DNA of 37,858 nt from Caldatribacterium sp964426875. Its GTDB lineage: Bacteria > Atribacterota > Atribacteria > Atribacterales > Caldatribacteriaceae. Position numbers and translations under genes: made by a program. Positions 16,581 to 22,408 of the stretch are shown one piece after another. Position 1 is the stretch's first letter, and each line of letters opens with the position of its first letter. A model generated the notes under the pieces. That model did no database searches. It was not told the origin of the DNA and worked only from the letters and a program-made list of their open reading frames with translations. The stretch spans positions 1 to 37,858 of the forward strand of contig CAYRSB010000022.1 of assembly GCA_964426875.1 (NCBI GenBank), read 5' to 3'.

Positions 16581-16600
16581 ATCTTTGCTCACTTTTGGGC
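16569..16600. terminator. Bidirectional hairpin over two convergent stop codons
   Basis: Perfect 12-bp inverted repeat (16569-16580 with 16589-16600) around an 8-base loop. The left arm ends with the hydrolase TGA and the right arm begins with the mutase stop. No long T-run follows on either strand, so termination may be weak or the hairpin may mainly block convergent transcription or stabilise 3' ends. Confidence 0.6.
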
Positions 16601-17944
16601 TTCCTCGATGAGTTGCAGATATTCTTCGGCAAGTGCTTCGGCCTTCTCCTTTTCTTTAGCTTCGGCAAGGACCCGAATGAGGGGTTCTGTTCCCGAGGGA
16701 CGGATAAGAACCCAACTTCCATCCTTAAATACGACTTTATAGCCGTCGATGGTGATACGATTTTCGAATAAGGCAGTCTTTTCCTCTACCGCAGCGAGAA
16801 TTTTCTCTCTTTTCTCCGGGTCAATGGTGGTCTTCCGCTTGACCTGGTAATACGGGGGGAGCTCGCTGAGCAGCTCAACCAGGGATTTCTTCTGGGTGGC
16901 AAGGATATGGAGGATAAAAGCTGCAGCCATGGCTCCGTCTCTGCCCCATACGAAATCGGGGAAAATCATACCCCCGTTTTCCTCGCACCCGAAAATTCCT
17001 TCCTTTTCCTGGAGGACCTTAGCCACCACAAGGTCTCCCACCGCGGTAGTGATGACCTCACGATTCGTGGAGCGAGCGATTTCCTGCAAAATGTGTGTGG
17101 TAGCCACTGTTGTAACAATGGGTCCCTCATTGGGTCTTTGGGCAAGCTCTTTGGCCACAAGACTCACACTCAAATCCCCGGGAACGAACTCTCCTTTTTC
17201 GGTGATAACGATGAGGCGATCTCCATCTCCGTCTTGGGCAAACCCAAGGTCAAAGTTTCCGTAACGCATAAGGGTGACGATATCCTTGAGATTTTCAGGT
17301 GTAGGTTCGGGATTCCTCCCCGGGAAATTCCCATCAGGATGAGCGTTGAGACTCACCACGTGACACCCTAAAGAACTCAGAAGATACGGAGTGATGAGGG
17401 AGGGAGCACCGTTAGCGCAGTCTATGATCACTCGGAAGCTCCTTGCACGGATGGCTTCGGCATCCACACGCGATATAATGGCCGATATGTAATCGAAATT
17501 GATATCTCTTTTGGTTGTTTCTTGGGGGATGTCCAGCCAGGAAACCCGACGAAAAGTTTCGGTGAAGAATACCCGCTCCACCTCAACCTCTTTTTCGCGG
17601 TCCAGGCCCTTCCCACTTTTTTCCATGAATTTGATGCCATTCCACTCTGGTGGGTTATGGCTTGCAGTGATCATAGCTCCCCACATGTTCCACTGTCGGC
17701 AAGCCCACTGAAGGGCAGGAGTAGCAGTAACTCCGAGTTCTATGACTCGACAACCAGCGGAGAGGAATCCTGCCACAACAGCGTCGTAGAGCATTCTGCT
17801 GTGCTTTCGAGCATCCCTTCCCACCACCACATCTTCACCGTTTATGAAGGTAGCAAAACTCAGGGCAAGACGAATGGCCATTTCAGGCGTCAGGACCTCG
17901 TTTGCCACTCGTCGTATTCCGAAAGTTCCGAAAAGTCTTGGCAT
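16589..17944 (-). CDS. Phosphohexomutase (phosphoglucomutase/phosphomannomutase family)
   Basis: Moves phosphate between C1 and C6 of hexoses through a phosphoserine, feeding sugar nucleotides or glycolysis. It has the active serine in TASHNP (Ser95), the magnesium loop DGDGDR, the sugar-binding loop GCEENGGM and the phosphate-binding RPSGTEPLIRV. GCEENGGM is not the GEESGH of standard GlmM, so glucose, mannose or glucosamine phosphate are all possible. The true ATG is at 17944 behind GAGGTGA (451 residues); an open frame extends 58 codons further upstream but crosses the promoter of the divergent gene. It is convergent with the superoperon. Confidence 0.9.
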   Translation of the reverse strand: MPRLFGTFGIRRVANEVLTPEMAIRLALSFATFINGEDVVVGRDARKHSRMLYDAVVAGFLSAGCRVIELGVTATPALQWACRQWNMWGAMITASHNPPEWNGIKFMEKSGKGLDREKEVEVERVFFTETFRRVSWLDIPQETTKRDINFDYISAIISRVDAEAIRARSFRVIIDCANGAPSLITPYLLSSLGCHVVSLNAHPDGNFPGRNPEPTPENLKDIVTLMRYGNFDLGFAQDGDGDRLIVITEKGEFVPGDLSVSLVAKELAQRPNEGPIVTTVATTHILQEIARSTNREVITTAVGDLVVAKVLQEKEGIFGCEENGGMIFPDFVWGRDGAMAAAFILHILATQKKSLVELLSELPPYYQVKRKTTIDPEKREKILAAVEEKTALFENRITIDGYKVVFKDGSWVLIRPSGTEPLIRVLAEAKEKEKAEALAEEYLQLIEEAQK

Positions 17945-17972
17945 ATTCTTCACCTCACCAGTTGATGGAAAA

Positions 17973-17981
17973 TGGTACAAT
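17973..17981 (+). promoter_or_regulatory. Extended -10 promoter of the GAF-ANTAR gene
   Basis: TGG plus TACAAT, identical to the element before yebC, 39 bases before ATG 18021. TTGATG lies only 8 bases upstream of the hexamer, too close for a standard -35. The divergent mutase starts at 17944, so this short region must also contain that gene's promoter, which I could not identify. Confidence 0.5.
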
Positions 17982-18020
17982 AAAAATGAAGTATCAACTC
18001 CATTATAGCAGGTGATTTCT

Positions 18021-18707
18021 ATGGAGGAGAAAATCGAGGCCTTGGCCCGGATCAGTGAGCTCATTACCTCTGACATGTATTTTGAAGATGTTCTGCGACT
18101 TATTGTGACCATCACCACTCAGCTGATGCAGTCACACATCTGCTCCCTCATGCTCCTTGACGAGAAGAAGAAACTCCTTGAGGTTAAAGCTACCCAGTCA
18201 GTGAGCGAAGCCTACAATAAGAAGCCCCCTCTTCGCCTTGGAGAGGGTATTGCCGGCCTTGTGGCTTTGGAGCAGCGTCCCATCATTGTGTATGATGTCA
18301 AAAAAGACCCTCGCTATGTGAACAAGGAAATTGCTGAGAAAGAGGGACTTGCCTCTTTGGTGAGCCTTCCCCTTGTTGTGCGGGGGAAGGTTATCGGAGT
18401 CCTGAATCTCTACACCTCTGAGCCTCGAGAGTTTACGGCGGAAGAAATCAAGCTTTTGACCGCCATTGCCAACCAAGCAGCTATCGTCATTGAGAATCAT
18501 CGCCTTCTCATGGAGAGCGAGTTGGTCAAGGAAGAGCTGGAGAGTCGCAAAAAGATTGAACGGGCCAAGGGTATCCTCATGCAGGAGTATGGGTTGGCAG
18601 AGGAAGAGGCCTACCGTCGCATTCAGCGCTACAGCATGAACAAGCAAAAGAGCATGAAAGAAGTGGCTGAGGCCATCATCCTCGCTTGGGAAATGAAGAA
18701 GAAATAG
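18021..18707 (+). CDS. GAF domain-containing ANTAR antiterminator
   Basis: A 228-residue regulator with an N-terminal GAF sensor domain (about residues 15-160, including RPIIVYDVKKDPRY and SLVSLPLVVRGKVIGVLNLY) and a C-terminal ANTAR domain (about 175-225, including KKIERAKGILMQEYGLAEEEAYRRIQRYSM). ANTAR domains bind a two-hairpin RNA motif and prevent transcription termination. The GAF ligand is unknown. ATG 18021 is preferred over GTG 18012 because AGGTGA lies 6-7 bases upstream. No partner kinase or receiver domain is next to it. Its 3' end overlaps that of the zinc permease by 32 bases on opposite strands. Its RNA target was not found in this window. Confidence 0.9.
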   Translation: MEEKIEALARISELITSDMYFEDVLRLIVTITTQLMQSHICSLMLLDEKKKLLEVKATQSVSEAYNKKPPLRLGEGIAGLVALEQRPIIVYDVKKDPRYVNKEIAEKEGLASLVSLPLVVRGKVIGVLNLYTSEPREFTAEEIKLLTAIANQAAIVIENHRLLMESELVKEELESRKKIERAKGILMQEYGLAEEEAYRRIQRYSMNKQKSMKEVAEAIILAWEMKKK

Positions 18708-19482
18708 AAGCCAAGAAGAATACCCCGGTGGCACAGAGTACAATCGTGGCTCCGGCCGGGGCATCGAGAATATAGGCTAGGAATAATCCTCCCAAAGATA
18801 CGGCTACTCCGTCCACAACGGCAAGCAACAGCGCTCTTTTAAGAGTTTTGGCTTTTTGCAAGGCGGTGGCAGCAGGAATCACAAGAAGCGCCGAAGCCAG
18901 AACAATGCCTACAAGTCTTATGGCTACCACAATAGCTCCGGCCACAAGGACCACAAGAAGATATGAAAATGCCTCGGTAGGAATACCGGTGGCCTTGGCT
19001 CCCTCGGGATCAAGGATAACCACTATGAACTCTTTGTAGAAGGCGAGAAAGAAGAAAGCAATGGCTCCGCCCAGTAGTACCGAGAATTTAAGGTCCTCCG
19101 GGGTAATGGCTAAGATATTCCCGAAGAGGTACCCAAAGAGGTCGATATTACGAATTCGAAAAACGCCAAGGAGAAGGATTCCCAATGCCATGGTGCTGGC
19201 GAAGAAGATGCCGATGAGCGTGTCTTCTTTGGAACGGGTTCGCTCGGCTAAAAAGACAATCCCCAGACTCACCAAGATACAGAAAACAAGAGCTGAAAGT
19301 ATCGGATCAATGTTCAAAACATACCCTAGCGCTACCCCTCCAAAAGCAGCATGGGATATCCCCGCTCCCATAAAAGAGAGACGCTTGAGAACTGCGAAAA
19401 CCCCTACCAGAGCGCAAAGAATCCCAACAAGACATCCGGCAAAGATGGCTCTTTGCATAAAAGAAAGGCCGAGAAAACCCAT
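18676..19482 (-). CDS. znuB: Zinc ABC transporter permease ZnuB-like
   Basis: Membrane permease of the ABC-3 metal family, 268 residues with about eight or nine hydrophobic helices. Diagnostic segments are MGAGISHAAFGGVALGY (metal-pathway His) and LVIPAATALQ near the C-terminus. The ATG at 19482 lies 8 bases after the znuC stop and gives the usual short N-terminus; a longer frame would overlap znuC heavily. Last gene of the operon. Its final 32 bases overlap the end of the GAF-ANTAR gene tail to tail. The metal (zinc versus manganese) is inferred from the binding protein. Confidence 0.9.
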   Translation of the reverse strand: MGFLGLSFMQRAIFAGCLVGILCALVGVFAVLKRLSFMGAGISHAAFGGVALGYVLNIDPILSALVFCILVSLGIVFLAERTRSKEDTLIGIFFASTMALGILLLGVFRIRNIDLFGYLFGNILAITPEDLKFSVLLGGAIAFFFLAFYKEFIVVILDPEGAKATGIPTEAFSYLLVVLVAGAIVVAIRLVGIVLASALLVIPAATALQKAKTLKRALLLAVVDGVAVSLGGLFLAYILDAPAGATIVLCATGVFFLASISSSFPKRG

Positions 19483-19489
19483 AGGGTGG

Positions 19490-20305
19490 TCAGTGTTCTC
19501 CTTTCTCCTTGAGGGGAAAGTTGCAGGAAGAACTGGCCCGGCGAACCACAATGTGTGGAATCTCACCGTGATGGAAAAAAGCTGCCTCTTTGCCGTAAAG
19601 GGCTTCCAGCATTTCGGTGTTTATGACTTCTTTGGGTTTTCTGTGGCAGAAGATGGTACGGTTGAGACAGGCGATGCTGTCGGCGTACTGGGCGATGACT
19701 CCTACATCGTGGGAAATGACGAGGATGGTCGTTCCCTTGTCTTTGAGTCGCAAGAGAAGTTCATAAAAGCTCTCGTTATTTTTAGGATCGACGGCCGTTG
19801 TAGGCTCGTCGCAGAGAAGAATCTCCGGCTCCACACTCAGAGCTCGGGCGATGAGAGCCCTTTGTCTTTCTCCTCCCGAGAGGTCCCCAAAGAGCCTATT
19901 CCTGAGAGGAGTAAGGTGTACTTCTTCTATTGCTTTGTTCACCACTTCCCAATCGGTTCTCTTAGGCCTTTTTCCGATGCCGATGAGTCCGTATCGTCCG
20001 GTGAGAACAAATTCCTGCAAGGTTATGGGGAAGTGGGGATCAAAATGGGCAAGTTGTGGGACGTATCCGATTCGGTGGCGAAGGTCTCTGAGTTCTTGGG
20101 GCTTTCTGCCCAGAACATATACTTCTCCTCTTTGAGGAACGAGAATGCCGAGAATGATTTTGAGAAGCGTCGTTTTCCCGGCACCATTTGGTCCAACGAG
20201 GGCGACAAACTCTCCCTTTTGAACCACCAAGGAAACGTCTTCAAGAACCGGGGTATCATTATATGAGAAAAAGAGATGGTTCACCTCAATGATTGGTCGA
20301 GCCAT
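19490..20305 (-). CDS. znuC: Zinc ABC transporter ATP-binding protein ZnuC-like
   Basis: ABC ATPase with Walker A GPNGAGKTT, Q-loop GYVPQ, signature LSGGERQR, Walker B ILLCDEPTT and switch His in VISHDVGV. It energises the importer. The ATG at 20305 has AAGGGTG just upstream and gives 271 residues; a GTG three codons earlier is possible. The gene overlaps znuA by 20 bases. The C-terminus runs about 60 residues past the nucleotide-binding core and ends without a His-rich tail. Confidence 0.92.
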   Translation of the reverse strand: MARPIIEVNHLFFSYNDTPVLEDVSLVVQKGEFVALVGPNGAGKTTLLKIILGILVPQRGEVYVLGRKPQELRDLRHRIGYVPQLAHFDPHFPITLQEFVLTGRYGLIGIGKRPKRTDWEVVNKAIEEVHLTPLRNRLFGDLSGGERQRALIARALSVEPEILLCDEPTTAVDPKNNESFYELLLRLKDKGTTILVISHDVGVIAQYADSIACLNRTIFCHRKPKEVINTEMLEALYGKEAAFFHHGEIPHIVVRRASSSCNFPLKEKGEH

Positions 20306-21161
20306 TCTTTTCACCCTTCAGAGCCCTTGCGAGTTCCTCGAGGTTTTTCCGCATGAGTTTGTGATAGGGAATTTCCGGAAAGTTTCCCAAGGGGTCGAAG
20401 ATGACAAGAATACTTCCTGTTTCTTTGGCCAACACCTCGGCTGCTTTAACGCTGAATTGGGGCTCGGCGACAATGATGCAGGCATTCTTGGTCTGCATAG
20501 CGTTCACTATCTCCTCAAGTTCCCGAGGGGATGGCTCGTACCCCGGGGATTTCTCCAGAATGTCGATTTCCTCAAGCCCGTAGTCCCGAGCAAGATAGCT
20601 CAAAGAGCCGTGCGTAGCCACAAAGGCAAAGGAAGAAAAGGCTTTGACCTCTTCTTCGAACCACTCGTCAATCTCTTTCAAAATCTTGGCATATTCTTGA
20701 GCGTTCTTGCGGTAGAAGTTCTCCCCTTCCGGATCAAGCGTGGAAAGGGCCTGGACAATGTTTTCAAGAATGAGCGGGGCATTTTTTAGGGAGAGCCACA
20801 CGTGGGGGTTTGCATGTCCATGCAGTTCCTCAAGGAGAGGAATTCCCGAAGAGATATAGAAAATGGGCCTCCCCTTTTTTCTCGCTGCTTCGATCACTTT
20901 CAGGAGAAAGGAATCAAACCCGAGACCCACCAAGAAAAAAGCATCGGCCTTTGTGGCCTTGAGAACATCAGAGGGTGTGGGTTCGTAGGTGTGGGGATTT
21001 GCTCCATTGGGGATGAGTTGCATCACATCTACCCGTTCTCTTCCCACCTGTTTCACGAGGTCACAAAGAGGAGCTATAGAAGCTGCTACGGTCAGGGCCT
21101 GGGCACTCCCCACAAAGAGCACAACGCCCAGAAGCAACACCCACGAAACCTTGTAAAACAC
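20286..21161 (-). CDS. znuA: Zinc-binding periplasmic protein ZnuA-like
   Basis: Cluster A-I solute-binding protein that captures metal outside the membrane for the ZnuBC transporter. Candidate ligands (numbered from GTG 21161) are His57 (NPHTYE), His120 (NPHVWLS), His184 (ATHGSLSYL) and Asp256 (IFDPLG). Three His plus Asp fits zinc rather than the Glu-containing site of manganese proteins. The usual long His-rich loop is reduced to HGH. The signal peptide ends near residue 22 (AQA). GTG 21161 was chosen because GAGGTG lies 9 bases upstream; the GTG at 21173 sits almost on that site. 291 residues. It follows the FTR-like gene by 14 bases. Confidence 0.9.
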   Translation of the reverse strand: MFYKVSWVLLLGVVLFVGSAQALTVAASIAPLCDLVKQVGRERVDVMQLIPNGANPHTYEPTPSDVLKATKADAFFLVGLGFDSFLLKVIEAARKKGRPIFYISSGIPLLEELHGHANPHVWLSLKNAPLILENIVQALSTLDPEGENFYRKNAQEYAKILKEIDEWFEEEVKAFSSFAFVATHGSLSYLARDYGLEEIDILEKSPGYEPSPRELEEIVNAMQTKNACIIVAEPQFSVKAAEVLAKETGSILVIFDPLGNFPEIPYHKLMRKNLEELARALKGEKNGSTNH

Positions 21162-21175
21162 GCAAGCATTCACCT

Positions 21176-21577
21176 CTACTTCCAGAAAAGACCACAGTGG
21201 CAGTGGCCATTCCTTTCCACGCTACCCTGTCGTGTCTCAAGACAGGGACAGACGTTCTCGGGGATGTTGTCGATCTTGCAGGGACAGTAGAAGTCTCCGT
21301 ACCTCTCATATTTTTTGAGGAGAGCCTCGATAAGGGATTCTTTCATCTCGTTGAAGCAGTAACTTCGCAATCGGGCAAAGTTCTCCACTCGAGCACGGAT
21401 TTCTTCTTCAGGAGTTATGTCCTTGGGACGCTCGAGGATCCACTCTTCGTTGTCTTTCAAAAGCACCAGTACTGCTCCACAGATTGGACATATGACTCGT
21501 TTTCCCAAAGCTCTTTCTTCTTTAAGGAGAAAGGCTACCCGACATACTGGACAGAGTATTTTCTTGGCAGGATTCAT
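21176..21577 (-). CDS. Ferredoxin-thioredoxin reductase catalytic subunit-like protein with N-terminal zinc ribbon
   Basis: 133 residues. The C-terminal part has the six cysteines of the FTR catalytic chain: CPC (98, 100), CPC (110, 112) and CHC (126, 128), ending GHCHCGLFW. In known FTRs four of these hold a [4Fe-4S] cluster and two form the disulfide that accepts electrons from ferredoxin and reduces a thioredoxin. The N-terminus adds two CxxC pairs (Cys9/12 and Cys30/33), a zinc-ribbon or rubredoxin-like knuckle absent from plant FTR. No variable subunit is seen. The start overlaps the glutaredoxin-like stop (ATGA), so the two are translationally coupled, which suggests that protein is the substrate. 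Function is inferred from motif and context. Confidence 0.82.
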   Translation of the reverse strand: MNPAKKILCPVCRVAFLLKEERALGKRVICPICGAVLVLLKDNEEWILERPKDITPEEEIRARVENFARLRSYCFNEMKESLIEALLKKYERYGDFYCPCKIDNIPENVCPCLETRQGSVERNGHCHCGLFWK

Positions 21578-21822
21578 TCCTCCAGAGCCTCCTTGATACG
21601 GAGTTCATCGTACCCCACAATGACCTCTTTTCCTATGACGATAACCGGGAAGGCCCTTCTTCCAGAAATCTCTTGGACTTTTACTATGGTTTTCTCTTTT
21701 TCCTCTTCAGGCAAAAGGTCTACATCCACAAAATTATAGGGTATGTTTCGACTTTCAAAAAACTTTTTGGCCATTTTGCAGAAGGGACAAGTACTCAAGG
21801 CGTAGAGCATAACAGACTTCAT
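21574..21822 (-). CDS. Glutaredoxin/NrdH-like redox protein
   Basis: 82-residue thioredoxin-fold protein with the active site TCPFC (Cys12, Cys15), the cis-proline segment RAFPVIVIG and the C-terminal helix GYDELRIKEALEE. Proteins of this type reduce disulfides, with electrons from glutathione, thioredoxin reductase or, as the coupled FTR-like gene suggests here, ferredoxin. ATG 21822 has GGGGTGA upstream. It is the first gene of a five-gene minus operon that continues into the zinc importer. No promoter was identified with confidence in the 175 bases before tRNA-Ser. Confidence 0.87.
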   Translation of the reverse strand: MKSVMLYALSTCPFCKMAKKFFESRNIPYNFVDVDLLPEEEKEKTIVKVQEISGRRAFPVIVIGKEVIVGYDELRIKEALEE

Positions 21823-21944
21823 AATTTCACCCCTTTTCCAGTGTCATATTTTTTTAACCCTGAAACCACCTTTTTATTCATCCAAAGAGTTATTCAACAT
21901 CAGGCTTATATTTTTGACCACCTTCGTAAAGACACAACAAAAAC

Positions 21945-21973
21945 TTGTAAAAGGGGGATGCTCTCTCTATAAT
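21945..21973 (+). promoter_or_regulatory. Promoter of the tRNA-Ser/SRP RNA/dnaX unit
   Basis: TTGTAA, a 17-base spacer and TATAAT (21968-21973), 24 bases before the tRNA. No further promoter was seen between the tRNA and dnaX, so the two RNAs and dnaX probably share this transcript. Confidence 0.75.
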
Positions 21974-21997
21974 GTATCCTGGGGTAGAAAAGTCAAC

Positions 21998-22093
21998 GGA
22001 GAGGTGGCTGAGCTGGACGAAGGCGCCCGCCTGGAGAGCGGGTAGGCAGGGGTTGAACCTGCCTCGTGGGTTCGAATCCCACCCTCTCCGCCA
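21998..22093 (+). tRNA. tRNA-Ser (GGA)
   Basis: 96-base type II tRNA. The acceptor stem GGAGAGG pairs with CCTCTCC. The anticodon arm has stem CCCGC/GCGGG with loop CTGGAGA, hence anticodon GGA. There is a long variable arm (GGCAGG/CCTGCC), a T-arm GTGGGTTCGAATCCCAC and an encoded CCA. It reads UCC and UCU. The SRP RNA begins 3 bases later. Confidence 0.96.
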
Positions 22094-22096
22094 GGT

Positions 22097-22381
22097 TTGC
22101 CTCTAATCGTGCTAGGCGGGGAGTTAGCGGTGCCCTGAACCTGCAATCCGCTATAGCAGGGTCGAATTCCGGCATGAGGTCCTTCCTTTCAGCCCTGGCC
22201 GGGGAGAGGGGACGTTGAGGGTTGGGTCCTGCGCGACGAATCCTCACAAACCCCGCCAGGCCCGGGAGGGAGCAACGGTACGTGAGGCTCTTCGGGTGCC
22301 GCAGGGGCGCCTGATCGGAGTTACCGGCCCTGGCGCAGTCTGGGAGGAAGCAATCGAGTGACGGTGCACGATTAGAGGCAA
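22097..22381 (+). ncRNA. ffs: Signal recognition particle RNA, long bacterial (Bacillus-type) form
   Basis: About 285 bases. The ends form a perfect 16-bp helix (22097-22112 with 22366-22381). The 5' part contains the Alu-domain core resembling B. subtilis scRNA (GGTGCCCTGAACCTGCAATC and CGCTATAGCAGGG), and the 3' part contains GGGTCCTGCGC, the helix 8 tip CCAGGCCCGGGAGGGAGCA and TGCCGCAGGGGCGCCTG. The helix 8 tetraloop reads GGGA, a GNRA loop but not the common GGAA. It directs nascent membrane proteins to the translocon with Ffh. The terminal helix is followed by ATTTTAT, which could give partial termination before dnaX. Exact processed ends are inferred. Confidence 0.93.
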
Positions 22382-22408
22382 TTTTATGGTTATATAAGAG
22401 GTGTAGTT

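Noticed and set aside
17945..18118. 58-codon upstream extension of the phosphohexomutase
   Set aside because: It crosses the divergent promoter and the GAF-ANTAR start; the family N-terminus begins at 17944.
19061..20266. A 401-codon open frame on plus, opposite znuB and znuC
   Set aside because: It is the complement of two clearly recognisable ABC transporter genes, has no recognisable domains and no good ribosome-binding site.
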